DNA of 64,000 bases from Moniliophthora roreri (GCA_001466705.2 LATX02000013.1:124001-188000); one strand, 5' to 3'. Shown: positions 35,226 through 48,203, counted from the stretch's first letter. Program-made: numbers and translations. The notes: generated by a model from the letters alone, not told the origin.

Positions 35226-35648
35226 TCAAGCTGTATTCTCGGTGATCGGGGGCTGTTCTTTAACTCTTGTAGTAATCATTGAAACGGATCTAGCTCCTCT
35301 GGAGAGTTGATAGAGGTATTCAATGTATCCGACCCTGGCGGCTTCAGTGTATTCAGTGAGAACCTCTCTTCGAATTTGGTCGGTCTCGATCCAATTGAAT
35401 CCAATTGGAATGGATGATGGGGTCAAGGTTCTCCTTGTTCCCGGGTCTTCTTCAGGTATCTCTGTCAGTGGCTGACTTGTTGGCGATGGCAAGTGCAAGG
35501 GGGTCAATAGTTCTCTGCGGGACGCTCGGGTTAACGGTGGGATCACTCGTCCACCAGGATTCGATATGGATTGGGTTAGTGACCCACGCCAGCGCGCTTC
35601 TGCCTTGGCGATGTCTCGTTCTATCTGTTGTTCCGTCCATGGCAGCAT
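35226..35648 (-). CDS. Leader ORF upstream of gag
   Basis: 140 aa, starting MLPWTEQQIERDIAKAEARW and ending with a stop just before gag. The sequence is charged and proline-rich with no recognised domain. It precedes gag in the same orientation and may be a separate N-terminal product or part of a spliced or frameshifted gag. No stop interrupts it. Confidence 0.55.
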   Translation of the reverse strand: MLPWTEQQIERDIAKAEARWRGSLTQSISNPGGRVIPPLTRASRRELLTPLHLPSPTSQPLTEIPEEDPGTRRTLTPSSIPIGFNWIETDQIRREVLTEYTEAARVGYIEYLYQLSRGARSVSMITTRVKEQPPITENTA

Positions 35649-35709
35649 CTTGTTGCTCCTAGGTGATGCCTAAACCTGGATAGGTCGGCAATCAATCAGC
35701 TTGACCTTA

Positions 35710-36164
35710 TGTTATGTTACTTGCACAGCAACGTCAACTTCAACTACTTTAGCGAAGTGTTACCTCTGTTCAAGTAATTGTATAAGTTCAAGTTTAAGTT
35801 CATTCAGTGGTCACTGAAGTTCAGAAGTCCTTAGATCGTGGCGTTGACACAAGTTAGATAAACCAGGTCAAGCTGGAGACTTAGAGTCTCTGCTTGAGTG
35901 CTTAAATACATTACAACTGAGCTAGTGCTAACTATATACGTATAGCAATAAGTTCAGTGATTGTCTAAGGTTTCCTGAGTCTATTGGGATATGAGTAATA
36001 TGAATACAAAGGGATAGGTAAATGGGGACTGGGAAGGTGTACGCGTCTGATGAGAGTAGAAGCATAAGGGGTGAGAAGGGAAAGGGGAGCTGGGAAGGTG
36101 TATGAGTCCGATAGAGTGGGAAGCATAGAGAGGATCACAATGAGAAAAGAAGAGAAATGTAACA
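35710..36164 (-). repeat. 5' LTR of the gypsy element
   Basis: 455 bp, the transcription-proximal LTR because the element reads on the minus strand. It ends in the pair of inverted TG/CA tips seen in its partner. Confidence 0.9.
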
Positions 36165-37330
36165 ACTTCCCTCAACCCATGACAACAATCAAACCCAAAC
36201 TTACATGCCATATTCATTAACAGGAAACTTATGGGATTCAATGTGGGATGGTGGATTAATAGCTTTGAGAGAGGAAGATGGGGGTAGAGTCAAATTTATG
36301 CTACTGGTTGTACAAGTGGATGAGAGTCCTAATCTTAATTTTTCATAAGTGTGTTCCTCTGCTTCCATTCTCTTGCCTGGATGCACTAACAAGAATGAAC
36401 ATGTAGATACACCCATATTGGCAACTACCTACTACCTTTCAACTACTCAATGTTGGCACTACTACTGACCTTGAGGGAAGATATCACACAAGTAGTGGAA
36501 CAAGGTTCTTTGATGGAATTATATGAACAGGATGTCTTGAGTTGATGGGAAGCATTTAATATGATTAGTATGATTGAGTGCAAGAGTGAATGATTTGTGT
36601 GTATTCTCTTTCTTCCTTTCCTCCTCACTGTTTTCTTTCATATCTTAGTTTTGGATCAGTGCTAACCAGGAAACACCTGTAGAAAATCCCAAAGGTGTTG
36701 AAGGAGGTTTGTTGGGTCAAGTATGTGGGTTTCCTGTTTCTCCTCTCTGTGACCTGTACTAATATGAAGGAATGATAGGCAAAATACCTCTTCCTATTCA
36801 CCAAACATGTCTACTTAATACCTGCACAAGGAGGTGAAGAAATCAATCTGGGTCTAAAGACAACTGTTAGAACATTGTTTTTGAGGTACAATCAAACTTG
36901 TATTCCTATTCTTCATTCATATGCTAAATGCAAACACTATGCAGCCCACATCTCCTTACTGCCAGCTTCCTCACCATCACCATCATTGCCTGCTGCATAT
37001 GCATCATCCACTGCTATGAATGCTGAAACCTCTGTCTCACACATGAACCAGCAACTATCACACTGATACATTCATCAGTGGTAGCATACACCTTAATTCT
37101 GGAGTGGGTTAGGGGTCAAACAGTTCAAAAAGTCCAAGTGCATGAGATAACAGTGAGGGAGCTATTGACTGTGATAGGTGAGGCAAATCCAACTTGGAGT
37201 TCCCAATGTTGTAGAGTGTACAATGTGTATTGGAGATAACTCTGACAAACATTGCTTTACATGTGTAAATAGACTATAGTATAGAATATACAAATGGTGG
37301 GTTTGAATCACTACAACATTCAAAGGCCTG

Positions 37331-37688
37331 GAGGTGGCATAGTGTAGTAGTGAGCATCACAATCCCTCAGGCTCTGTAGCTGCTGACTAAACACAGTAAG
37401 CTACAGGGTTCAAACCATCTCCATATTCTTTGCCACAGGGGGTTTTAGTGGGTATGGCCAGGTACAAAGTACACTGGAGGAGCCCCACACTACTTCCCAG
37501 ACCTCACATCACCAAGGCTGGAAGTGTGCATAAGGATGCATTTCCTCCTTGGATAGTGAAGTTCAAAGACAAGGTTGAAATTCCTGCCACCCAACTCATG
37601 GCCCCAGAGAGTCACTCATGTGACTGCTGAGGGGTATTGTCAAATGCAGTAAATGCTACTCCAAAAAAAAAAAAAAAAAAGAAAAAAA
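37331..37688 (+). mobile_element. tRNA-derived SINE with poly-A tail
   Basis: Pol III A-box-like tggcatagtgt at 37335-37345 and B-box ggttcaaacc at 37407-37416. An A-rich tail (37663-37689) is interrupted by one G. A 15-bp target duplication (acatt..aaggcctg) lies at 37316-37330 and 37689-37703. The two duplication copies differ at two adjacent positions, as expected if an ancestral CG decayed to CA in one and TG in the other. Confidence 0.85.
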
Positions 37689-38769
37689 ACATTTGAAGGC
37701 CTGTAAGATCCAGAGTGATGACTTGCACAGGTTAATACTCACCTATGACAGATTTCCACCAAAATGAAAGCTCTGCTTGAGGCTAATGAAACAATCAACC
37801 CTTCTATGATGACCATCAGGATGCTTAAAGTTCTAAAAACCTCTAAATGCACACCATCTAAGGAACTGACACACTCCAATATCTCTAAACCTTCCATCGC
37901 CACAAAACTCATCAAGTGAATAAACTATTAGTATTACCTGACAATCCATAGTGATTTGCTTTGTGTTGTCCAAAGAGATTCCAACAAGTCTGATGAAGAG
38001 AATTGTAAATTTAAATGCAGTCTAATTGTCATCACCTCATTAGACCCAAACTTTTTTGTGGACAGGAAGGCACAAATCATTATCCAGCATACCCTCACAT
38101 GGCATCCATTTCAAAATCCACTCTGACTACTGCATTGACAGCACTCAACAACAGACCTATCCAAGACCATAAGGATTGACAGAGTGTAAGATCATCTTAA
38201 TGAAGAGTTTAAGGATAGGGTTAAGATTCCTTTGGAGTTCAGTCTGAAGGTTTCCTGATTGTTCATGTGTTAGATTTGAATACTAACAAGCTGGAAGAGG
38301 TAGATGGAGAGGCTTACCTAGGTTGCAAGAGAATGTGAGAATGTGGTCTCCATATCTCTTTGCATATTCATGAGTCCAGATGACTTGAGCCTATACCAAA
38401 AGAGTCAGAAATGTCGCTGTTACTTTTAGGCAATGACACTAATGAATTTACTCTGGCTGTAAAAGCCAGAAGTGCCAAGCTTTGTCCTAGCAGGACTAGG
38501 GACAAAGGTATCCCAGTGAATGACATTGAGGTAGGCAGCAGAGAAGGGTGTGCTGATGACACAGGCTTTGCCATCAGGTGAGGTTTTGGCACTAGCTTTG
38601 AGTGCTGGCTGGAGAAGTTTTGTCCAGAGATAGTTGCCTTCAGTTGTTTCAAGTTATCAAGAGACCAATGCACTTAGTAGGTGAGACTCACACATCAGCA
38701 AAAACCAGAGAGTAATATAGCAGGTTAGCAGGGGAAATGACACCTGATACACATTGCCTACAAGTCTGT

Positions 38770-39726
38770 TAATTTGTCTATGATAAGACTAGTGGAAGAC
38801 TACCCAAAAGATAACCTCCAAAAGTCTAACTCAGGTTGTTGTGCAAGTGTGGATTGACGTGATCAGAGTTGCCACACTTAGAATGCCAACAAAACTCTTA
38901 GCTAGGTTGATTATCTCTTATTGAAGTGGTCTACTTCAAAGTGTTTACCTCCAAAGGGGTATAGATGGGTTTAAAATGGGTTTATTTCACAAACACACAC
39001 ACAAAACACAAAGAACACAGTGCACAAAGCACAAACACAAGAGCTACAGTCTCATACAAAGACTCAATAGCCAATATAGTCTGACTCTATGGAGTTCAAG
39101 ACTTCTTTAAGACAACTACAACACACAGTGTACTGGAAAAGGTCCTAGACCAATTTCTACAAAGAGTTCAGTGCAGGCACACCCCTTGCTAAGACTCTAA
39201 GTGTGTCACAACCTGATACTCAACACAGGCCACACTCCAAGTGCCCAAGGCTCCTTCTTGGTGTAAAGTGTCTCTTAGAAAAGTGCTATAACACACTCAA
39301 GATGTTACTCTTATCTCTTACAATGCAAGTTCATTATCAGATGTCTATCTCTCTGGAGTCACTCAGGACCAATCTCCAGGGCCTGAAGTGAAGAAGCAAA
39401 ACTGGAATGGCACACAAAGTTATACACCAAACAAACTCTTCATGTATTCACAATCGGAGGGGGCAGAATTACTTGAGTATACATGACTATCTAGCTGTCC
39501 TTATATATGGTCCATGGAATATATATCTACAGAAAACTATAAATAATGTCTGATAATTCAGAAAATAATAAACAAGTGACTGAGATGCTAAAAGAGGAAA
39601 TATTCAGATGTCACAGAGTCTGGCCACTAGGGTATCTGACTATATCTGCATGGGTATCTACTTCTCCAGGTGTTCTGGACTCTATAATTTGTATTTTCTC
39701 TTTTCTAAGTCAGGTATCTATAAGTG
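38770..39726. repeat. 1.76-kb repeat unit, copy A (partial)
   Basis: It starts taatttgtcta and follows copy B closely to 39726, where an N replaces the continuation. It contains a CA-rich stretch near 39000. Confidence 0.8.
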
Positions 39727-39959
39727 NCAATGTGATGACACAAGCAGGGGTTGGAGTTGGTGTTCTTTCTGGTAAAGATGGCTGGGAAGATGGTTGGGAA
39801 GATTCCAGCAAGTTCTTGAGCTCGGCAGTCACATTGCTGTGGACTGATACCTGGTCTGTGTCCATTTCAGCAGGTAGTTGTGAAGCAAGTGACTGTTACA
39901 CACCAGGCACATTTTTGTACCGTGGAATGGATGTGTGACACTGCATGTGTCCGTCGTTT

Positions 39960-40350
39960 TAATCACTCTATGGCTACATCTTTCCTGCTGCTCAGTCTAG
40001 CCCATCCCCCATTGGGTTGAAAGCATCTCCTAGGTAGCAGGAGAGAAACCATGACTTGACCGACTTGACGTGTCATGCTTGAGAATGACCAATCTTTCTC
40101 ACTTTTCCCATGCAGCTAGTAACCTCGACATGACTGAAGTGAGCAATTTTGTATTAGTCAGTATTATCGATGCTAAGGAGCAGTAAGGACATCATGATAG
40201 TATTTTCCTTTATTGCGGATTATCAGGTCCCTTCTTCCCGCATTGATTAGTATTATGCCAGAGAGTTTCAAATACATGGAACACGGCTAACGCTCGGAAT
40301 ACATCTGTAGCTTTGCTGATGATAGCAATTCTACCCTCACAGAACCCTTC
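39960..40350. other. Small CpG-retaining patch inside the island
   Basis: Several CG dinucleotides occur here (for example near 39949, 40060, 40090 and 40290), unlike the DNA on either side. No gene is recognisable. It begins about 230 bp after the N at 39727. Confidence 0.4.
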
Positions 40351-40637
40351 ATATTGCCTATAGCACTCAAGAAGAAACAAAAATACATCATTAATGAAAC
40401 CAATCCACATCACTCATTTCACTTGAATATTTCAAGTGCAAATATGGCTCACCCTGTTGACAACAGAATATTTGACTCAGCAAGCCATAGCTGTAGGGCT
40501 GACAATGTTATGAACCCATTTTTTCTCCACTCATTTGTTTCTGATACACCCTATGGGGCATGCCAATCATCATATGAAGAATCTTTCCAAACTGCCAGTA
40601 GCTCACAGTCTTCTATGAAGACTCTGGCCAGCACTGC

Positions 40638-42393
40638 TAATTTGTCTAAGATAAGACTAGTGGAAAACTACCCAAAAGATAACCTCCAAAAGTTCTATCA
40701 CAAGTTGTTGTGCGAGTGTGGATTGACATGATTAGAGTTGCTGCACTTAGAATGCCAACAAAACTCTTAGCTAGGTTGATTCTCTCTTATTGAAGCAATC
40801 TACTTCAAAGTGTTCACCTCCAGAGGAGTATATATGGGTTTTTTAAAAGGGTTTATATCCAAACACACAAACACACACACAAGAACATAGTGCACAAAGC
40901 ACAAAACACAAGAGCTATGGTCCCATACAAAGACTCAATAGCTAATATAGTCTGATCCTATGGAGTTCAAGACTTCTTTAAGACAACTACAACACACAGT
41001 GTACTGGAAAAGGTCCTAGACCAATTTCTACAAAGAGTTCAGTGCAGGCACACCCCTTGCTAAGACTCTAAGTGTGTCACAACCTGATACTCAACACAGG
41101 CCACACTCCAAGTGCCCAAGGCTCCTTCTTGGTGTAAAGTGTCTCTTAGAAAAGTGCTATAACACACTCAAGATGTTACTCTTATCTCTTACAATGCAAG
41201 TTCATTATCAGATGTCTATCTCTCTGGAGTCACTCAGGACCAATCTCCAGGGCCTGAAGTGAAGAAGCAAAACTGGAATGGCACACAAAGTTATACACCA
41301 AACAAACTCTTCATGTATTCACAATCGGAGGGGGCAGAATTACTTGAGTATACATGACTATCTAGCTGTCCTTATATATGGTCCATGGAATATATATCTA
41401 CAGAAAACTATAAATAATGTCTGATAATTCAGAAAATAATAAACAAGTGACTGAGATGCTAAAAGAGGAAATATTCAGATGTCACAGAGTCTGGCCACTA
41501 GGGTATCTGACTATATCTGCATGGGTATCTACTTCTCCAGGTGTTCTGGACTCTATAATTTGTATTTTCTCTTTTCTAACTCAGGTATCTACAAGCAGGT
41601 GGCTGTATCTGTCCTGTTTCTTTACAGCATTTCTCTTGCTAGCATCCACACATTGGCAGAGGTCTAGATGCCAAAGTTTCCAAGGTCAGAACATGCTGTT
41701 ACTGTTCCTATCTCCTTTGACAATGCATGCTCAGTCTTAATTAGGACTTCTTATGCATTAGATATTCTTCATATGTCTTGTTGTATCTGTCTGTAGGTAG
41801 TGGATGTCCTTCAGAAGTGATTTCCTTCTTTCCAAGATGGCTTTGTACCTAGTTAGTTTATTTCATATTGTTTCACTGCCTTTGAACTCTTTATTAAGAG
41901 ATTGTCTGCTTTGACTTTAATCCATGTATTGACTTCAGAGGATGATTGTTCTTTGATCATTTCTGTTCTAAGTTGTCTTTCTGTTTTGATGTCTCCTCTA
42001 AGTACCTCTATACTGTTTGACTGCATGTTGCACTTTGCAGATGTCATAGAAAGTTAAAATAGAAATTAAAATCCCATTGATAGCACTCTGAGAGCTTGGT
42101 TAACTAGCCAATGCATTCATTGGGCCATAGTTAGATTCCCTACAGGTTTCAGGAGTAATCCACTTTGGATCTGATACATAGATAAGTCAGAAAGTACAGC
42201 TTAGACACCTCTGTATAGCATATCATATAGCTCTTCATACTTTCCAATGCACTATAGCTTCTCTAAGGCAATGACTAGCAGACTGGGCTCACTCTAGTCC
42301 TTATTACCCATTATCTTGTGTCATATTAAAGTGTTCTGATTCAAAAGTAATGTAAAATAAATAAAATTGGGTCTTTTCTAGGTTTGCCATATT
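40638..42393. repeat. 1.76-kb repeat unit, copy B (full)
   Basis: From taatttgtctaag to the gccatatt end, abutting the N at 42394. The short imperfect inverted tips (TAATTTGTC and, complement, TAATATGAC) hint at a DNA element. The ORFs inside it show no recognised domain. Confidence 0.75.
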
Positions 42394-42394
42394 N

Positions 42395-43137
42395 ATTGGC
42401 AGAGACCTAGATGCCAAAGTTTCCAAGGTCAGAACATGCTGTTACTGTTCCTATCTCCTTTGACAATGCATGCTCAGTCTTAATTAGGACTTCTTATGCA
42501 TTAGATATTCTTCATATGTCTTGTTGTATCTGTCTGTAGGTAGTGGATGTCCTTCAGAAGTGATTTCCTTCTTTCCAAGATGGCTTTGTACCTAGTTAGT
42601 TTATTTCATATTGTTTCACTGCCTTTGAACTCTTTATTAAGAGATTGTCTGCTTTGACTTTAATCCATGTATTGACTTCAGAGGATGATTGTTCTTTGAT
42701 CATTTCTGTTCTAAGTTGTCTTTCTGTTTTGATGTCTCCTCTAAGTACCTCTATACTGTTTGACTGCATGTTGCACTTTGCAGATGTCATAGAAAGTTAA
42801 AATAGAAATTAAAATCCCATTGATAGCACTCTGAGAGCTTGGTTAACTAGCCAATGCATTCATTGGGCCATAGTTAGATTCCCTACAGGTTTCAGGAGTA
42901 ATCCACTTTGGATCTGATACATAGATAAGTCAGAAAGTACAGCTTAGACACCTCTGTATAGCATATCATATAGCTCTTCATACTTTCCAATGCACTATAG
43001 CTTCTCTAAGGCAATGACTAGCAGACTGAGCTCACTCTAGTTCTTATTACCCATTATCTTGTGTCATATTAAAGCATTCTGATTCAAAAGTAATGTAAAA
43101 CAAATAAAATTGGGTCTTTTCTAAGTTTTCCATATTA
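42395..43137. repeat. Near-identical duplicate of the end of copy B
   Basis: This repeats 41652-42393 with only a few differences, directly after an N. It may be a true tandem duplication or an assembly artefact. Confidence 0.8.
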
Positions 43138-43380
43138 CTATTAGTGCTGTAACCACATATATAAAACCCTGTTACTGTACCTGAGAATATGACATGTGTT
43201 ATAACCCCCTATGACTGTTAATGAAGGTTATAATCATAGATATAACCCCAGCCATAACCCAGTTATAACCCCTCATGATGGCAACAGAAGGTTATAACAC
43301 TGGGTGTAGCCAGAGTTGTAAACAGGGTTATAACCCCTCATAACCATCATAATGGGTTATATCCCTCTATTACAGTCTGA
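43138..43380. repeat. Cluster of ttataaccc-like motifs
   Basis: Many variants of ttataacccc and its complement are packed into about 240 bp. Similar motifs occur in the MITEs at 3903-4067 and 16370-16824. It is probably a decayed related element. Confidence 0.45.
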
Positions 43381-45061
43381 GAGCAATGTAATACCTGTGT
43401 CTTGTTACAAGGTCTCATGAAGGTTGTTGAACTATATATCTCATCCTATGGGACACAGCCAGAAGCATGTATTATGCCCAGTAGAACAGTGAGAGAATGC
43501 ATATATCTACTTACTAGAGAAAACACCCAGCACTCTCCCACTTGCAAAGACTGAGACTTCTAAAAGTCATCCAAGCTATTGTGCATTATGATCCTATCAA
43601 TTCCAGAATTTGCAGGTGCTTGAACAAAGCAGGTAGTACTTGTGTATGCAAATATGTTTGAGTTAGTGAGATTGCATGGAACTGAGTGGTTGACATTGCT
43701 ATAGTGGAAAGTTAGAGAGGATGCATGGCTGTGTGTTGGAGATCAGATCTAGACGCCAGACTCCTCAGAGTTACATTGAAAGACACATCATCACTCTTTA
43801 CTGGCTTTCAGCACCTTTAAAGAGCCCAATGTACCCAATGCCTCCAATGCCTCCAGCACCTCTTAGCAATGAAAAGAAAAACACCCCACAAGAACCCTAA
43901 ACTCTGACTGGCCCTAATTTGGTCCATGCATGCTCCAACTTTTCACATAAAGGCCACCTTGGAATTCTAACTGCCCCAACTTCCCTTTCTTCCCTTCCAC
44001 CACCATGTCCCCACCATCTCCTTCTCTTGTCTCTTCCTGTCCTCAAAATCTACCTCTATGCCTCAGTATGGGCTCATTATGACTCATTTATAGTCCATCA
44101 ATGCATCAAACATGCCCTTTGGGTAAGAACTGCAAGCTGTCTCTTTTCATTGACTGACTCTCATTTTATCCACAGGCTAATCAGAACTGGAATCAGTGAT
44201 TACAGTAACAGACCAGGAATGTCAGATAATGGACTAAGGTGCATTCTTATACAACCACTTTGCATAATGATTCTTAAGCTCTTTTTCCTGTGCAGCTCAG
44301 CCCTCACCCTGCATGACTCAGCTATCCAGATCTTGATAAAAACACTAGATTACCCAACATCTTCCACACCAAAACTTGAATATCTGAGTCTCAACATGAC
44401 CCAGATGCCCCTTATCTGCCCAGCTGCCAGTTCCAGCACTGTCCTACATTCCCATTCACCCCATTCTGGCACATGTGAATTGTCAGATAGCCCACATATC
44501 ACAGTGTGTCATCATCCAAAATCTCACAAGGTCTTGTCTAACTCCTTGTTGCTGGCATGCAAGTCCAAGATCAAGAAGCACCAATGTGTGTTCACACATA
44601 AGGTCAGTGATATGTCACTTCAGTCAGATTGACTATTAATACATTACTCATACAGCCAGAGCTTGATCGTATCATTTGGTACATATACTACTTCTGAAGC
44701 CAATGTCAAAAGTACTGATGACTGCTTTCCTCCACAGCTATTTTTTCACATTTCCCATAATGTTTTGTGCTGTACTCAGGTTCGTTATCTGTTCTTCACT
44801 TTCTGATGAGTTGTATGCTAATGATCTTTGCCAGGTCACATTGTCCTCCAACAAGACATATAAGGATATCTAGTAGTGGACTTCATACATGTTTCCCTGT
44901 TTGTATATATAGATGGATAGTGTTACTTATACTGTACATTTGTTTAATCTATATTAGATGCAGGAATACATATTACTCACACATTATTGAACAGCACATG
45001 AAGCCTGGTCTCTTTGCTGGAATATAGAAGTTAGAAGGGTCAGCTCTCAAGTAAAAGACAA

Positions 45062-45448
45062 TTTCTCACCTCAAGAACTCTTCAGCAGCCTTCTTGATGC
45101 TCTTGAAGCTTGCAAGATCAAGTTCCAAGAAGATAGCACATCTGCCAGTGACTTTTTTGAAGTTCTTCAATAACTTGTTCCAATTGCTTCTTTCCACAAG
45201 CTGCAAAGTAGACTTTGGGATTGTGTTGCAAAAGGGCCTATGATAAATGTTGCATTAGCATCCTGTATTTTGTAGATAGGAAGTGATCTGTAATTGTATC
45301 TTGACAGTTTCCTTACTGACACCAGTCTTCACACCAGTGATAATCATAACCTTGTCACTCAGGTCAGGAATGTCCTTTTGCCAGAACTTGGGTTTGAGAG
45401 GGAACATTTGGGAGAACATGGAAGGCTGGGAGTTGGAGTTGCCCATTG
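45062..45448 (-). pseudogene. Short-chain dehydrogenase fragment
   Basis: From MGNSNSQPSMFSQMFPLKPK the reading continues IPDLSDKVMIITGVKTGVSKETVK, which is the nucleotide-binding N-terminus of a retinol-dehydrogenase-like SDR (TGxxxGxG degraded to TGVKTGVS). After a frameshift it continues with ALLQHNPKVYFAACGKKQLEQ and then RCAIFLELDLASFKSIKKAAEEFL, followed by a plausible donor. The catalytic Tyr-Lys part is absent. It is a 5' gene fragment lodged in the repeat island and decayed with it. Confidence 0.75.
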
Positions 45449-46438
45449 TGACATGTGATGAAGGTGAATATTGTAGTTTAGGTCCAGTTGTCATCAATTA
45501 TGTACTCACTCCTGTCCCTTTGCACTGCCTATTGACAGGATTCTTGGTAAAGAGACAAACATTAAGGAAGAGACCAAGGAAGAATAAAGAATGGCTAGCA
45601 TTAATAGAATTACAGATTAATAATGAGCATTACAAGAGAGAAAGGTAGGTGGTTAGGTTGATTGTAATGCAGGAAGATCCAGACCATCAACTGAATGTAC
45701 CTGAAGTCCTTTATTCTATGCAAACTCCTTGAGTTCCCTTCTTGCCCAAAATATGATGACTTTCACCAAAGTTTACAGCATATCAGTCAGGTCTTTCTCC
45801 CAATGGAAAAGTTGATGCACCTGAAGGTGCTGGCACAAGTTCTAGAGTAGCAGTTGGTCAGATAAAACTGCTGTTCAAAGTCAAAGCATCCATTCAGTGC
45901 AGTCTTTCATGCAAGAAGGCTCTGGAAATAAACGTAGACATCAAGATTGTACTTCTGTCAGAAAGTCAAATACTTACTTGAATCATCCAACTTCAGCAAT
46001 GTGCAATCTGATTCCCATATATGACATTATTGGTGCCCACATGCAGCAAGTGTTCCAATGTTCAAATGCCATAGGTGTCAGTGTCAAGAGAGGTTGGAGA
46101 AGGGTAATGTGAGGAAAGGGGAAGAATGAAATGGGGAGACTGAGAATCCTGAAAGCTGCAGGCCCCAAAAGGAACCAAAGAATATTTTGAACATCAACAG
46201 TCAGTTTGACTGCCTCTGAAAAAGACTATAGAAACAAAACTCACCTAGTTGACTACTGCTCTCTCCTGTCTTCCAACTCTGCATAGACCTGGCTTGACTT
46301 CTCATGCTTTGTCAAGGAAGTAAGAGAGGGTTCAAGTCATTATAATTGTAGTGGTGACAGATGAAGCAGAGTTGTAGCATAGGTGCTTTCCCTCTTCACA
46401 TATTCTGTTGACTCAAAGAAAAGAAATAAGTGATTCAG

Positions 46439-48203
46439 TAATTTGTCTAAGATAAGACTAGTGGAAAACTACTCAAAAGATAACCTCCAAAGTCTAACTC
46501 AGGCTGTTGTGCAAGTGTGGATCGATGTGATCAGAGTTGCTACACTTAGAATGCCAATAAAACTCTTAGCTAGGTTGATTCTCTCTTATTGAAGTGTTCT
46601 ACTTCAAAGTGTTCACCTCCAAAGGAGTATAGATGGCTTTTTATAGGGTTTATATTCAAACACACACACACACACATACACACACACACACAAGAACACA
46701 GTGCACAAAGCACAGACACAAGAGCTACAGTCTCATACAAAGACTCAATAGCCAATATAGTCTGACTCTATGGAGTTCAAGACTTCTTTAAGACAACTAC
46801 AGCACACAGCATACTGGAAAAGGTCCTAGACCAATTTCTACAAAGAGTTCAGTGCAGGCACACTCCTTGCTAAGACTCTAAATGTGTCACAACTTGATAC
46901 ACACACAGGCCACACTCCAAGTGCCCAAGGCTCCTTCTTGGTGTAAAGTGTCTCTTAGAAAAGTGCCAAATGCACTAAAGATGTTACTCTTTGTCTCTTA
47001 CAATGCAAGTTCATTATCAGATGTCTATCTCTCTGGAGTCACTCAGGACCAATCTCTAGGGCCTGAAGTGAGGAAGCAAAACTGGAATGGCACACACAAT
47101 TATACACCAAACAAACTCTTCATGTATTCACAATCAGAGGGGGTAGAGTTACTTGAGTATATATGACTATCTAGCTGTCCTTATATACAGTCCACAGAAT
47201 ATATCTACAGAAAAATATAAATAATGTCTGATAATTCAGAAAATAATAAACAAGTGACTGAGATGCTAAAAGAGGGAATATTCAGGTGTCACAGAGTCTG
47301 GCCACTAGGGTATTCAACCATATCCACACAGATATCTACTTCTCCAGGTGGTCTGGACTCTATAATTTGTATTTTCTCTTTTCTAACTCAGGTATCTACA
47401 AGCAGATGGGTGTATCCATTCTGTTTTCTTACAGCATTTCTCTTTCTAGCATTCACACATTGGCAGAGACCTAGATGCCAAAGTTTCTGAGGTCAGAACA
47501 CACTGTTACTGTTCCTATCTCCTTTGACAATGCATTATCAGTCTTAGTTAGAACTTCTTATGCATTAGATATTCTTCATATGTTTCATTGTATCTATCTA
47601 TTATGTAGCAATAGTCCTGCAAAAGTAGTTTTCCCACTTTCAAGGTTACTTCATACATAGTTATGTTATTTTCATATAGTCTCATTGCTTTTGAACTCTC
47701 TATTAAGAGATCATCTGCTTTGACTTTGATCCATATATTGACTTCAGAGAATAATCATTCTTTGATCATTCCTGTTCTAAGTTGTCTTTCTGTTTTGATG
47801 TCTCTCCTAAGTACCTCTGTACTATTTGACTGCATGTTGCATTTTGCAGATGTCACAGAAAGTTTGAATAAAACAAAATTCCTATTGATAGCACTTTTGA
47901 GAGCTTGGTTAACTAGCCAATGTGTTCATTTGGTCATAGTTAGGTTCTCTACAGGTTTCAGGAGTGATCTGCTTTAGATCTAATACATAGATATGTCAGA
48001 AAGTACAGCTTAGATACCTCTGTATAGCATATCATATAGCTCTTCATACTTTCCAATGCACCATAGCTTCTCTAAGGCAATGACCAGCAGACTGGGCTCA
48101 CTCTAGTCCTTATTACCCATTATCTTGTGTCATATTAAAGTGTTCTGATTCAAAAGTAACATAAAACAAATAAAATTGGGTCTTTTCTAGGTTTGTCATA
48201 TTA
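46439..48203. repeat. 1.76-kb repeat unit, copy C (full)
   Basis: Same start (taatttgtctaag) and end (gtcatatta) as copy B but more diverged. It carries a CA microsatellite at about 46661-46693. It is the best guide to the true unit length because no N interrupts it. Confidence 0.8.

Larger units (their letters stand above)
28851..36164 (-). mobile_element. Ty3/gypsy LTR retrotransposon, 7.3 kb
   Basis: A full-length element in minus orientation with LTRs at 28851-29305 and 35710-36164 and the 5-bp duplication acttc at 28846-28850 and 36165-36169. On the coding strand the order is leader ORF, gag with zinc knuckle, protease, reverse transcriptase, RNase H, integrase, chromodomain, then an extra 3' ORF region. 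That order and the chromodomain fit the chromovirus branch. A purine-rich tract (gagggggtaa) precedes the 3' LTR. It is defective through scattered premature stops, nearly all TGA. It retains more CpG than its surroundings and so is probably a later insertion. Confidence 0.92.

Noticed and set aside
40210..40413. Minus ORF in the CpG-retaining patch
   Set aside because: Short, without homology I can name; only the composition is unusual.
43138..43380. Interstitial telomere repeat
   Set aside because: The motifs are ttataacccc variants without a regular TTAGGG-type unit.
43919..44632. 237-aa ORF on the plus strand in the island
   Set aside because: The long open frame follows from CpG and TGA/TAG-poor composition; there is no domain, no splice support and no codon signal.
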